Assembly (NCBI GenBank): GCA_963803155.1 | Contig: CAWDMN010000112.1 | Location: 1-64,000 of the forward strand | DNA: 64,000 nucleotides | Direction of reading: 5' to 3' | From: CAWDMN01 sp963803155 | GTDB taxonomy: Bacteria > Acidobacteriota > Terriglobia > Versatilivoradales > Versatilivoraceae | Shown here: positions 8,876 to 18,078 of the stretch, piece after piece | How the letters are laid out: every line of letters starts with the position of its first letter | How positions within the stretch are numbered: the first letter of the stretch is position 1 | Made by a program: the position numbers and the translations under genes | Notes under the pieces: generated by a model | What the model saw: only the letters and a program-made list of their open reading frames with translations | Told to the model about the DNA's origin: nothing | The model's database searches: none

Positions 8876-8916
8876 ATATAGATGGAGCAAACCACAATAT
8901 TTAGGAGGATACGCTC

Positions 8917-9249
8917 ATGCAGTACTATAATCCTGAAGATCTGCAGCGATTTGCCGAAATTGCCAAATTTCAGCCGGATTTGATGAAGAAGTTTTTTGAA
9001 TACTACAATGCTGTCACAGAAGTAGATGGTGCTTTAACCAAACGGGAAAAGGCGCTGATTGCTTTGGCTATCGCCCACGCTAAACCATGTCCTTATTGTA
9101 TTGATGCTTATACCAAGCGATGTCTAGAGTTGGGGGCTACTCCTGAACAAATGACCGAATCGGTTCATGTGGCTGCATCCCTGCAAGCTGGAATTGCCTT
9201 GATTCACGGGATCCAGATGCATAATGCCATGGTTCGCGATATTGGCTGA
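8917..9249 (+). CDS. Carboxymuconolactone decarboxylase/AhpD-like protein
   Basis: A 110-residue all-helical protein of the AhpD-like family. The redox motif is E-K-A-L-I-A-L-A-I-A-H-A-K then C-P-Y-C-I-D-A-Y, with the conserved His in V-H-V-A-A; the C-x-x-C pair is the peroxidase or disulfide reductase centre in AhpD. A strong AGGAGG site precedes the ATG. From memory the N-terminal M-Q-Y-Y-N-P-E-D-L and overall sequence resemble the peroxidase-like protein found beside arsenosugar-biosynthesis genes, but no arsM or radical-SAM arsS gene is nearby. It is probably monocistronic. Confidence 0.9.
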   Translation: MQYYNPEDLQRFAEIAKFQPDLMKKFFEYYNAVTEVDGALTKREKALIALAIAHAKPCPYCIDAYTKRCLELGATPEQMTESVHVAASLQAGIALIHGIQMHNAMVRDIG

Positions 9250-9638
9250 CAAGTTACCCCGCTTGGCTCTTGATGGGGTGTACGATCAGGATTTCTCAAC
9301 CCGTGTTAAGTCCTCAAGCCAAGACCTCATCTCGATTTCGACCATCTAAAACAATAAAGCCAAATGAGTCGTATTCGACGCCGTTGCCTGTCGGCCCAGG
9401 AGATTTTCATGTGGGTTTCCAAGGGAGATGAAAGAGTAAGTTTACAAAACAAGGAAAAAATAACCTTTTTCCATTTTTTTTTTGAAACCTATCGTCAATT
9501 TGCATTGTCTAATACCTAAGACTGCGGCAGGATTTTCCAGACGAAAATAGAGGTTTGCCTGTCGAGTCTCTTTTTTTCGGCGGATAATCATCTACCAATG
9601 GGCTGAAAGTCTTCAATTTTTTTTTAGGGTCAAAATTT
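9250..9638. other. Intergenic region before the efflux operon
   Basis: About 390 bases with no supported coding frame and several A and T runs (T10 near 9475, T9 near 9620). It presumably holds the promoter of the adaptor-permease-TolC operon; I could not identify a convincing -35/-10 pair. Confidence 0.45.
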
Positions 9639-10934
9639 ATGGTTGATCAATTTAAAGTAGCCACGAATTTCCCTGCCAGAACCACTTGGCAAATCTTCGC
9701 CATTATTCTCTTGATTAGCCTGGTTGGGATTAATGGCGGATGCAAGAAAGTCTCTGGGGATAGTCTACCCTCTCGGATTCAGAACCAAGAGCGGACCACG
9801 CAAGTTGTGAAAAAGGATTTCATCCGTTCGGTGAGATTGGCGGGTACGACCGAAGCAGTCCAATCCTTCAATGTTTTGGCGCCGCGCCTTCCCGGGCGCA
9901 GCGGTTGGGGTGATTTAACCATCACCAAATTAGTGGCCGCCGGTTCCCGTGTGAAACCGGGTGAATTATTAGTGGAATTCGACCGCCAGGGGCAGATTAG
10001 GAATTTTTTAGACACCCAGCGGGATTATTTGCAGCAAGTCGAGCAGATCAAGAAAAAGAAGGCTGAGATTTCCGCGGCCAAGGCCAAAGACGACACGGAA
10101 TTGAAGGCGGCGGAAAATGATGTAGATTCAGCAAAATGGGAGATGCAACGCAATGAAGTGATTGCAAGGATTGATGCGGAAAAAAACGTCCAGAATTATG
10201 AAGAGGCTAAAGCCAAGCTGACTGCCTTGCGCAAAACTTACGATTTAAAGCGAAAAGCTGCATTGGCGGATCTGAGGGTGCTTGAGATACAGACAGTCCA
10301 CAACAAAATGGCCATGGATCATGCCCGGGAGAACATGGAAAAAATGGTGATCAAAGCCAACATGGAAGGGATTGTTGTCCTCAGTCAGACTTGGAAGGGC
10401 CAAAGTATGGGAGAAGTTCAGGAAGGGGATTCCATCCATCCTGGTTCATCGATCCTGCAGTTGGTTAACCCTTCCATGATGCAGGTGCGGTCCAGGATCA
10501 ATCAGGCTGATTTTCTTTTTATGAAACTGGACCAGAGCGCACAGGTCGGTCTTGATGCATATCCTGGATTGACGTTTAAAGGACGTTTAAGGCAAGTAGC
10601 TCCAATCGGAGTTCCCAGCAATTTTTCCAATCGAATTCGGACCTTTGTAGCCCTATTCGATTTAGAAGGGAACGATTCCCGATTGATGCCGGATTTATCG
10701 GCAGCCATCGATGTGGAGATAGAACGAATTCCCTCAGTTTTGGTGATTCCGCGCGATGCTATCATTTCGGAAAAGGGCCAGTCTGCCGTGCAAGTACTCA
10801 GAGACGGCAAAGCTCAAATACGCACGATAAAAGTGGCACAAAAAAGCGATATGGAAGCTGTGGTGGAAGCAGGTTTGGAAGTGGGTGAAGTGATCTTGTT
10901 GGGTAATCACTCTATCAATGGAAATAGGTCATAG
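9639..10934 (+). CDS. Periplasmic adaptor (membrane-fusion protein), first of three
   Basis: A 431-residue HlyD/MacA-type membrane-fusion protein bridging an inner-membrane transporter and a TolC channel. It has an N-terminal hydrophobic segment (about residues 18-33) followed by a Cys in G-G-C-K-K, a possible but poor lipobox. Next come a split lipoyl domain (K-P-G-E-L-L-V-E-F-D half), a long K/E/A-rich coiled coil around residues 125-225, the second lipoyl half (I-K-A-N-M-E-G-I-V-V), then beta-barrel and membrane-proximal domains ending in V-I-P-R-D-A-I. It is intact, unlike the two adaptors after it, and ends one base before the next start, so it leads a tightly packed operon. Confidence 0.9.
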   Translation: MVDQFKVATNFPARTTWQIFAIILLISLVGINGGCKKVSGDSLPSRIQNQERTTQVVKKDFIRSVRLAGTTEAVQSFNVLAPRLPGRSGWGDLTITKLVAAGSRVKPGELLVEFDRQGQIRNFLDTQRDYLQQVEQIKKKKAEISAAKAKDDTELKAAENDVDSAKWEMQRNEVIARIDAEKNVQNYEEAKAKLTALRKTYDLKRKAALADLRVLEIQTVHNKMAMDHARENMEKMVIKANMEGIVVLSQTWKGQSMGEVQEGDSIHPGSSILQLVNPSMMQVRSRINQADFLFMKLDQSAQVGLDAYPGLTFKGRLRQVAPIGVPSNFSNRIRTFVALFDLEGNDSRLMPDLSAAIDVEIERIPSVLVIPRDAIISEKGQSAVQVLRDGKAQIRTIKVAQKSDMEAVVEAGLEVGEVILLGNHSINGNRS

Positions 10935-10935
10935 C

Positions 10936-12212
10936 ATGGCATATAAATCCCCTCAAAAATGGCGAAAGTGGCGAACTCTGGCGATTTTCGTGATATTAAT
11001 CGTAATCGGCGTAGGGGTGGGACTCGCCTACCATTTCAATCGCCGGCCTCCGGAATTGCCCAACGAAGAAATCAGATTTGGCGAATTCCTGGATTATGTT
11101 CAGGTTCGAGGAGAACTCAAAGCCCTTAAATCCATCATTATGTCAGCTCCTCCTCGGGCCGGTGATTTGCAGATCATCAAGTTGTTGAAGAGCGGAACAA
11201 TCGTCAAGAAAGGCGATGTGATAGCCCAGTTCGATACAGCCAACCTGGATGGAAGACTGAATGAACGCAAATCAGCTTTGCGGCAGGCTGAAGCAGAAAT
11301 TGAAAGAACCCTGGCCCAAGGGCGCTTGCAGAAAGAACAGAATGTGACGCTGGTGATGCAGCGGAAATATGATGTGGAAAGGGCCCGATTGGAAGCCAGC
11401 AAACAGGAAATTCTCTCCAAAATTGACGGGGAAAAAAATAAGCTGCTGCTAAGCAATGCCGAGCAGCTCGCCATAGAGACGGATCAAAAGGTGATATCGG
11501 ATCGGGAGGGCATGGAGGCTGATGTTGCCGCAAACCAAAATAGCCGGAAAGCAGAGCAATATGAGGTCACCGATACGCAACAGCGGATCGCCGAAATGAC
11601 TCTGCGTGCTCCAATTGAGGGTATGGTGACGCTTTTGCCCAACTATCGGAATCGGAGCGGCTTCGGTTTTGGGAGCAACGCTCCTGAATTCAAGGAAGGT
11701 GACAAAGCGTATCCCAATGCCGCAATCGCGGAATTGCCGGATTTGTCTACCTTGCGGGTGCTCGCCCGAATCGATGAAACGGACCGCGGCCGAATCGAAG
11801 TGGGAAACACCGTCAAGGTGAATGTGGATGCGATACCTGATAAGGAATTAACTGGAATCGTCAAGGAGATCAGCACCCTGGCCCGCAACGATTTCAGCTC
11901 CTGGCCCCCCCCAAGAATTTTGACGTTCTGGTCACGCTCAATCAACCCGATCCGCGTCTGCGTCCTGGCATGAGTGCCAATGTGCGGATCTTGGTGGAGC
12001 GGGTGCCGAATTCTTTGATGATCAAACCAGAGGCGCTTTTCCAGCGGGGAAGACGATATGTGGTTTTTGTTTTGGAGAAGAGTAAATACGAGGCCAAGGT
12101 CGTTCAGGTATTGCGGAGGACTAAAGGGCAACTGGTGATATTCGGTCAATTACACAAGGGTGATCGGGTTGCCTTGAAAGATCCAGAAGTGGTGGAGGGT
12201 AAAAACAGATGA
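10936..12212 (+). CDS. Periplasmic adaptor (MFP), second of three; frameshifted at a C8 run
   Basis: A second HlyD/MacA-like adaptor with a single N-terminal membrane anchor (residues about 15-33), lipoyl and coiled-coil regions. Translation from the ATG at 10936 stays on family sequence up to W-P-P at a run of eight C (11905-11912). It then leaves frame and stops at 11973. The missing end is intact in another frame: D-V-L-V-T-L-N-Q-P-D-P-R-L-R-P-G-M-S, ending at 12212. Nine C would restore one protein of about 425 residues. Its true stop overlaps the start of the third adaptor (ATGA at 12209-12212), arguing for a working gene and an indel in the data, though a real mutation or slippage site is possible. 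Confidence 0.85.
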
Positions 12213-13527
12213 AGCTGCTCAAGAAATTGCTGATACCCATTTTGCTGATTGGGGCTGGGGGAATGGGCTGGTATTTTTCCAAGCCGTTGTTGCAGGACTT
12301 GACCCGCCAGGAACGCCCGATTCCCACCATTACGGTGACGCGTGGGAATGTGGAAATCAAGATTCATTCGATCGGCGAATTGCGCTCGGTAAAGAATGCC
12401 ATGATGACCGCTCCGTCGGTTTGGGGGGGGGGAGTCTTCAAATTTTGAAGCTTTCCAAGACTGGTTCTTTTGTCAAGGAAGGAGACGTCATCATCGAAAT
12501 CGATCCCAGTGAACAGGAATATCGCGCGGAACAGGAAAAGGCGGAGTTAGATCAGGCGGAAGAGAGGATTTCCAAAGCGAAGGCGGACGCGGCTGTGCAG
12601 GGGGCTCAGGATGAGGTCGAATTACTGCGAGCCCGCTTTGAAGTGAGGAGAGCCGAATTAGAGGTGAGCCGCAATGAGCTGGTTAGCGCCATCGACGCCA
12701 AGAAGAATGATTTGAATTTGGAAGAGGCTCGGCGGAAGCTGGCCCAATTGGAAAATGATGTAGTGTCGCGAGTTGCTTCCAACGAAGCTAGCATCGCCGT
12801 GATGGAGGCTGGACGGGACCGCGCCCGATTGAGTCTGGCCGAGGCCAGGAAAAACATCGAGAACATGGTTGTAAAATCCCCCATTTCCGGACTGGTGGCG
12901 GTTCGCGACAACATGGATGCCGGGGGCGGAAACTTTTTTGGTGCTACTCTTCCGGAATACAGGGAAGGGGACATGGTTTTTCCGGGCCGCCCCATCGCCC
13001 AGATTTTGGACTTGGACCAAATGGAGATTCAAGCGCGGATCAACGAAATTGATCGCGCGAATCTGAATTCCGGTCAACCCATCCTTCTGCAGGTGGAATC
13101 TTTGCCTGGCCAATCTTTTGAAGGAAAAGTGAAAAGCATAGCTGGAATGGCTTCCCGTGGAGAATTTTTTACGGGGAATGTGGTCCGCCAATTTGAAACC
13201 ACTTTCGAAATTCAAAAGCCCGATCCACGTCTTCGTCCTGGAGTGACCGCTCGTGTGGTGATTATTGGGGAGAGCTTGAAAAATGTCCTTTTTCTTCCCA
13301 GACAGGCATTGTTTGAGCAGGAGGGAAAGCAGATTGCCTATATCAAGAAGCGAGGCGCTTTCGAGGGAAGAGAGGTCAGAGTTAAACAGCGCACCGAGAG
13401 TCAGGTAGTGATCGATGGCTTAGATGAGGGGACCGAGGTCGCCATGGTGAATCCCGAGGCGAAAAAAGGGAAATCCTCGGCAGAAGCTCCCGCCGCCGCC
13501 CCCACCCTGGGTGGAGGTGCAAAATGA
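12209..13527 (+). CDS. Periplasmic adaptor (MFP), third of three; frameshifted at a G10 run
   Basis: A third membrane-fusion protein, about 439 residues if repaired. The N-terminal anchor is at residues about 7-25. The frame from 12209 runs to A-P-S-V-W-G-G, enters a run of ten G (12423-12432) and terminates at 12448. The next frame resumes at once with S-L-Q-I-L-K-L-S-K-T-G and continues to 13527 through the lipoyl halves, a coiled coil rich in E, A, K and R, and the barrel with P-D-P-R-L-R-P-G-V-T-A-R. Eight or eleven G would restore the frame. The stop overlaps the permease start (ATGA at 13524-13527). It ends in an Ala/Pro-rich tail. Confidence 0.85.
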
Positions 13528-14801
13528 AATCGAATCTGGGCCAAAAAAGCATCTGGATGCAGTTTACTCTGTATTTCGGCATCGGAATGCAGAATCTGCT
13601 GGCTCATAAATTGCGCTCCTTCTTGACCATGTTGGGAATGATTTTCGGCGTGGCTGCCGTGGTTTCGATGCTCTCCATCGGTGCCGGCGCCCAACAGCAA
13701 GTCATGGCTTTTATCGAACAACTAGGCGTTAGAAACTTGATTGTGGAAGCTAAGGAGACCACGGATTCGCAGACTTTTCAAAACATTCGAAAGACATCCC
13801 CCGGGCTCACTTTTCAGGATTATCGGGTGATTAAGGCGAACATTAAAGATATCGCCACCGCAACGGCTCGAAAACGGTTTGCCGCCACAAAAATGTTGCC
13901 TAAGCCGCAGCAGGAGATGCCAGTTCTTTACGGTGTCGATCCCAATTATCAAAAGATCTCGGCTCTCCAGGTAATCTCTGGGCGCTTTTATGATGATGAA
14001 GAGAATGAGAGGGGCGCCCCTGTTTGTGTTCTGGGAGAAGGGACCAAGACCAACCTCTTCGGGCCTCAGGATGCCATCGGGCAATATATCAAGGTCCATG
14101 ACCAGTGGCTGCGAGTAGTGGGGGTCGTCGGGCCTCAATTGACCATTCGTTCCGACATCGGGGGAGTACCTGCCCAGGATCGGAATAATTTAATTTATGT
14201 TCCGCTCTATTGCCCAATCTTGCGGATGGCGGACGTCAACAGCCGTTGGAAGGACGAGATTGACGGTGTCTATCTGCAGTTGGCCGTGGGTGCTGACAGC
14301 TTTGAAGCCGCTCGGGTAGTCCGAGGAATCCTGGACGGCTCACATCGGGGGACTGACGATTACAACGTCATTGTTCCGGCGGAATTATTAGCTGAACAAA
14401 AACGAACCCAGCGGATCTTCGATATGGTCATGGTGGCGATTGCCTCCATCTCCTTGTTGGTGGGCGGTATTGGAATCATGAACATCATGTTGGCCAGCAT
14501 CTTGGAGCGGACGCGGGAAATCGGCGTGCGCCGCGCCCTGGGGGCTCGTCAACGCGACATTGTCCGCCAGTTTATGATTGAAGCGATTTTGATTTCTTTC
14601 GTCGGCGGATTTCTTGGGGTTGCCTTTGGATTCGGCATGTCCCGGCTAATTGCCATGCTGGCGGGTTGGTCCACAATTGTCACGGCCAATTCGATTTGGT
14701 TGGCTTTCCTGGTTTCGGTTTCCGTCGGTTTGGTTTTTGGCAGCTATCCAGCCATCAAAGCCGCCAGACTTGATCCCGTAGAAGCAATTCGATACGAATA
14801 A
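13524..14801 (+). CDS. MacB/FtsX-family ABC transporter permease
   Basis: A 425-residue inner-membrane permease without a nucleotide-binding domain. The N-terminal MacB periplasmic core begins after the first membrane helix (L-T-M-L-G-M-I-F-G-V-A-A-V-V-S-M-L-S-I-G-A-G-A). A large periplasmic domain follows, then the C-terminal FtsX module with G-G-I-G-I-M-N-I-M-L-A-S-I-L-E-R-T-R-E-I-G and R-R-A-L-G-A, and two last helices ending in P-V-E-A-I-R-Y-E. It is coupled to the third adaptor by ATGA overlap. Such permeases need a LolD/MacB-type ATPase, which is not encoded in this operon or elsewhere in the window. Confidence 0.93.
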   Translation: MKSNLGQKSIWMQFTLYFGIGMQNLLAHKLRSFLTMLGMIFGVAAVVSMLSIGAGAQQQVMAFIEQLGVRNLIVEAKETTDSQTFQNIRKTSPGLTFQDYRVIKANIKDIATATARKRFAATKMLPKPQQEMPVLYGVDPNYQKISALQVISGRFYDDEENERGAPVCVLGEGTKTNLFGPQDAIGQYIKVHDQWLRVVGVVGPQLTIRSDIGGVPAQDRNNLIYVPLYCPILRMADVNSRWKDEIDGVYLQLAVGADSFEAARVVRGILDGSHRGTDDYNVIVPAELLAEQKRTQRIFDMVMVAIASISLLVGGIGIMNIMLASILERTREIGVRRALGARQRDIVRQFMIEAILISFVGGFLGVAFGFGMSRLIAMLAGWSTIVTANSIWLAFLVSVSVGLVFGSYPAIKAARLDPVEAIRYE

Positions 14802-14890
14802 ATCTTGTCCTGAGCAGATTTCCATCAACGGTTTCATTTGCCCTCGATGGCTCATTTTATTTATATGCCCTTGCAAGAGCGGAGGACTTA

Positions 14891-16534
14891 ATGCGGAAAG
14901 GCATTTTGGTATTTATCTGGATTTTAATTTTTTCGGGGGCCAATGAATGTCTCGCCCAGACATTCCCCATGCCCGATTACTTTAAGACATTGATTAATCG
15001 ACCGGCTTCTCCCGAAGTCCTGCCTGGTCCAAAATCTTTAAAGGATTATGCAGTCGATGGAGAATTGCGGATTACTCTGGCTGACGCCATTCGCCTCATG
15101 CTCTTGAATAACACCAGCGTGCGGATCAATCAGCTCGATCTGGAATCTTCACGATGGGCCATTCAAAAAGCGTATCAGCCCTTTGATCCCGTTGGTCGCG
15201 CCAGTTTTAGTACATCCCGCGCGAAAACTCCCACAAGCTTGGAGACCGAGGGAGCTTTGACTCGGAGCGATTTGGACCAGCAGGCGCAGTTTGGCTATTC
15301 CCAACTTTTTCAAACGGGCACTCGGTTCGACACTTCATTCGACGCCTCCAAATTTTCCACCAACAACATTTATTCGATCTATAATCCCTCAATTTCCTCC
15401 AACTTGAATTTTGCCTTGACTCAGCCATTGTGGCGAGACCGCGGCTTTTTCCCCAATCGCGCCCCCATTCTGATTGCGCGGCGGAATCTCACCCAGACCC
15501 GAGCTAACTTTGAAGCCCAGCTTAACGAATCGATTTCACGGGTTGTCGGCCAATATTGGAGCGTTGTGGGCGCTCGTGAAAATTTGAAGGTCCAGAGAGA
15601 GGCATTGAATATGGCCGAGGTGACCTATAAGCGCAACCAACGGGAATTGGAGTTGGGCGCCTTGCCGCCGCTGAATATTTTCCGCTCGGAATCTCAAGTC
15701 GCCAGCCGCCGCGTGGACGTGATCAGCGCCGAATACGCCTTGAAGCAGGCAGAGGACGCGCTCCGGCAGACACTGGGCGTGGATCTGGATGGGGATATTC
15801 GCAAGCTGAAAATGAGTTTGACGGAAAAAGTCGACACCGCCGGTGATTTGATGGGCGTCAATCTCGATGAATCTTTGCAAGTGGCGCTTTCCAAGCGGCC
15901 GGAACTCGAAGCCCTGCGGCAACAACTCGCCGTGGCGGATATCAATGTCAAGCTGGCCCACAACAACCTGCAGCCGGATCTTAATTTGAGTACCTTTTAC
16001 ACCGGAAACGGGCAGGGCGGAAATTTGTTGGACTCTTCAGTTATTCCTCCTGTAATTGTTAGCCCGGGGGGATTGGGCGATGCCCTGAGTCAAGTTGGCC
16101 GCTTCAATTATCCCACCTTTGGGTTTTCGGTACAATTGAACCTTCCCATCAAGAACCGCTCGGCCCAAGCCAACATGGGGAATGCCCTGGTTAACAAGCG
16201 GCGCGGCCTTTATAATCTCCGGCAATTGGAACAAACCATCGACTTGGAGGTTCATAATGCCGCCAACCAGGTGGAGCAATCCAAACTCTCAATGACGGCG
16301 GCCAAGGTGGCTCGAGATTTAGCACAAAAGACACTCGAAGCGGAGCAGCGGAAATACGAATTAGGCGCGAGTCAGATCTTTTTTGTGCTGGATGCACAGA
16401 CCCAATTATCTCAAGCCGAAGTCAGTTTTCTTCAGGCTCAAATTAACTATCACCGTTCGATCACTGACTTGGATCGGGCCACAGGACGGCTTCTGGAGCG
16501 ACATCGGATACAGATTGACGAAGCCACAAAATAA
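14891..16534 (+). CDS. TolC family outer membrane protein
   Basis: A 547-residue outer-membrane efflux channel closing the adaptor/permease operon. It has a signal peptide at residues 1-23 ending near C-L-A-Q and a first OEP repeat with R-I-T-L-A-D-A-I-R-L-M-L. The long tunnel helices include S-I-S-R-V-V-G-Q-Y-W-S and, in the second repeat, S-L-Q-V-A-L-S-K-R-P-E-L-E-A-L-R. It is about 90 residues longer than the TolC at 2.2 kb and is a separate paralogue. A GGAGGACTTA site precedes the ATG, 89 bases after the permease stop. It would form the outer-membrane exit of the exporter. Confidence 0.92.
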   Translation: MRKGILVFIWILIFSGANECLAQTFPMPDYFKTLINRPASPEVLPGPKSLKDYAVDGELRITLADAIRLMLLNNTSVRINQLDLESSRWAIQKAYQPFDPVGRASFSTSRAKTPTSLETEGALTRSDLDQQAQFGYSQLFQTGTRFDTSFDASKFSTNNIYSIYNPSISSNLNFALTQPLWRDRGFFPNRAPILIARRNLTQTRANFEAQLNESISRVVGQYWSVVGARENLKVQREALNMAEVTYKRNQRELELGALPPLNIFRSESQVASRRVDVISAEYALKQAEDALRQTLGVDLDGDIRKLKMSLTEKVDTAGDLMGVNLDESLQVALSKRPELEALRQQLAVADINVKLAHNNLQPDLNLSTFYTGNGQGGNLLDSSVIPPVIVSPGGLGDALSQVGRFNYPTFGFSVQLNLPIKNRSAQANMGNALVNKRRGLYNLRQLEQTIDLEVHNAANQVEQSKLSMTAAKVARDLAQKTLEAEQRKYELGASQIFFVLDAQTQLSQAEVSFLQAQINYHRSITDLDRATGRLLERHRIQIDEATK

Positions 16535-16875
16535 TAGGCGGCAAGGGGGACCGGTCGTCAGGGCGAGGGATGAAGGATCCTGCAATCCAATAAGCAGCAC
16601 TCCCGCCCTCGTTTGCTGTCGTGGAGAACCTCTCCCAGCATTGCAGTACGAGGGGGAATGGATTTTCATGTTTTTGGCTAAATGCACTTTTTCCCCTTTG
16701 CTTGGAAAATATCAGGCAATTTATTTGCAGTTCCTAAGCTACACTTCATGAATTGGACTTTATTCGTTGGAGCCCACTGCATTTATCTCCAGCGTTCGGT
16801 TTGGGCTTGAATCGACAACATGGGACGTTATTTTGCATTGGTTGAGAAGGTCACTTTTTTGATATCGAGGTTATC
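16535..16875. other. Intergenic, no gene recognised
   Basis: About 340 bases between the TolC and ThuA-like genes. Short complementary patches (GGGCGAGGGA near 16561 and TCCCGCCCTCG near 16600) could fold, but there is no T-run. No convincing promoter was seen; a GAGG ribosome site precedes the next ATG. Confidence 0.4.
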
Positions 16876-17619
16876 ATGCGAATTTGGAAAGTATGTCTGA
16901 TCTTGTTGTTGATGGTCATGATGGCGATGGTTGCTTATTCAGCGCCAGAGGTGGCAAAGATTAAAGTGTTGCTCGTCACGGGCGATGATGCTTCCGCCCA
17001 CAATTGGCGTGAAATTGCCGTGACTACCCGTGAGGTCCTGGAGAATTCTGGAAAATTCATGGTACGGATTAGTGAAGATCCCGCCATACTGGAGTCCGGC
17101 AGCTTAAATCAATATGATTTGATCTTCATCACGCTCTATAATGCTACTCTGCCAACGCTCTCTCCCAGCGCCAAACAAAACCTCCTCGAATTTGTCAAAG
17201 GAGGGAAGGGTTTTGCGCTGTCCCATCTGGCCAGCGCTTCATTCAAGGAATGGGAAGATTTTAAAGAACTGGTGGGACGCTACTGGGTGATGGGGACATC
17301 CGGGCATGGTCCGCGCAACACTTTCAAGATCAAAGTGGCTGATCCGAAGGATCCCATTATGCGGGGAATTCCTGACTTTGAAACCAATGATGAACTTTAT
17401 GCGAAATTGCAAGGAAGCAAACCAATCCATGTTTTGGCGACAGCTGATTCGGATTGGAGCCACAAAACTGAGCCTCTAGCCTTCACCTTGGAGTACGGAA
17501 AGGGGCGGGTGTTTCAAGAAACGTTCGGGCATGATCATGCCGGCATTATGACTCCCATGGTGCAAAAGCTGATTGTACAAGGCTGTGAGTGGGCTGCCAC
17601 CGGCAAAGTGAGCCAGTGA
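16876..17619 (+). CDS. Secreted ThuA-like domain protein
   Basis: A 247-residue protein with a clear signal peptide (hydrophobic residues about 6-22, cleavage near Y-S-A). The mature part has the class I glutamine-amidotransferase-like fold of ThuA proteins. It opens with I-K-V-L-L-V-T-G-D-D-A, then D-L-I-F-I-T-L-Y-N-A, F-V-K-G-G-K-G-F-A-L-S-H-L, and closes with G-K-G-R-V-F-Q-E-T-F-G-H-D. ThuA of rhizobia acts in trehalose use; secreted homologues are common in Acidobacteriota and Planctomycetes beside sugar genes, with no settled reaction. It stands alone here, convergent with the DUF5009 gene. Confidence 0.88.
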   Translation: MRIWKVCLILLLMVMMAMVAYSAPEVAKIKVLLVTGDDASAHNWREIAVTTREVLENSGKFMVRISEDPAILESGSLNQYDLIFITLYNATLPTLSPSAKQNLLEFVKGGKGFALSHLASASFKEWEDFKELVGRYWVMGTSGHGPRNTFKIKVADPKDPIMRGIPDFETNDELYAKLQGSKPIHVLATADSDWSHKTEPLAFTLEYGKGRVFQETFGHDHAGIMTPMVQKLIVQGCEWAATGKVSQ

Positions 17620-18078
17620 ATTACTCCAGGAGCGCAGATCCCCGCCGTTGCGGCAACGAAAATTGAAATGGAATAAGAATGGTGATCTTGGAGGTTTTCT
17701 GATGGGCCAGTCTTGAAGGAAGAAGATGACCACAATTGGAATCAACAGAATAGAAAGCCAGGGGCAAGATACGCAAAGCACCCTTATCATGCCCCTGGTT
17801 GAATGTCGTTTTTTTGCTCAATCCCGAGCAATGCAAAATCATTGCCCCAAGTCGCCGCTAAGCGAGATTCTTGTCGCTTTGTTATTGTTAATATCATCCG
17901 GATTGCCTCTTCCCAGCATCTTATAACCAATGCAATTGCCTTGACGAACCCTAGAATTGCCACGCCACCTGAAGCCCCTCTCCAGGATTATATTCGGAAC
18001 GTGCCTGAGGCAGAATGCATCCCGCAAAAACCTCCCCTGGTCTTTTTAGAGCCAATCAAAAGCATATTGTGCGAAGAT
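17620..18078. other. Convergent intergenic region, no gene recognised
   Basis: About 460 bases between convergent genes. The long inverted repeat at 17758-17798 is listed separately. Two overlapping plus-strand frames here (up to 123 codons) have no family features and I do not support them as genes. Confidence 0.45.
17758..17798. terminator. Inverted repeat between convergent genes, possible terminator
   Basis: Perfect 9-base arms CCAGGGGCA (17758-17766) and TGCCCCTGG (17790-17798) enclose 23 bases. A run of seven T follows 10 bases later. It lies between the convergent ThuA-like and DUF5009 genes, a natural place for a terminator, but the loop and spacing are not canonical. Confidence 0.4.
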
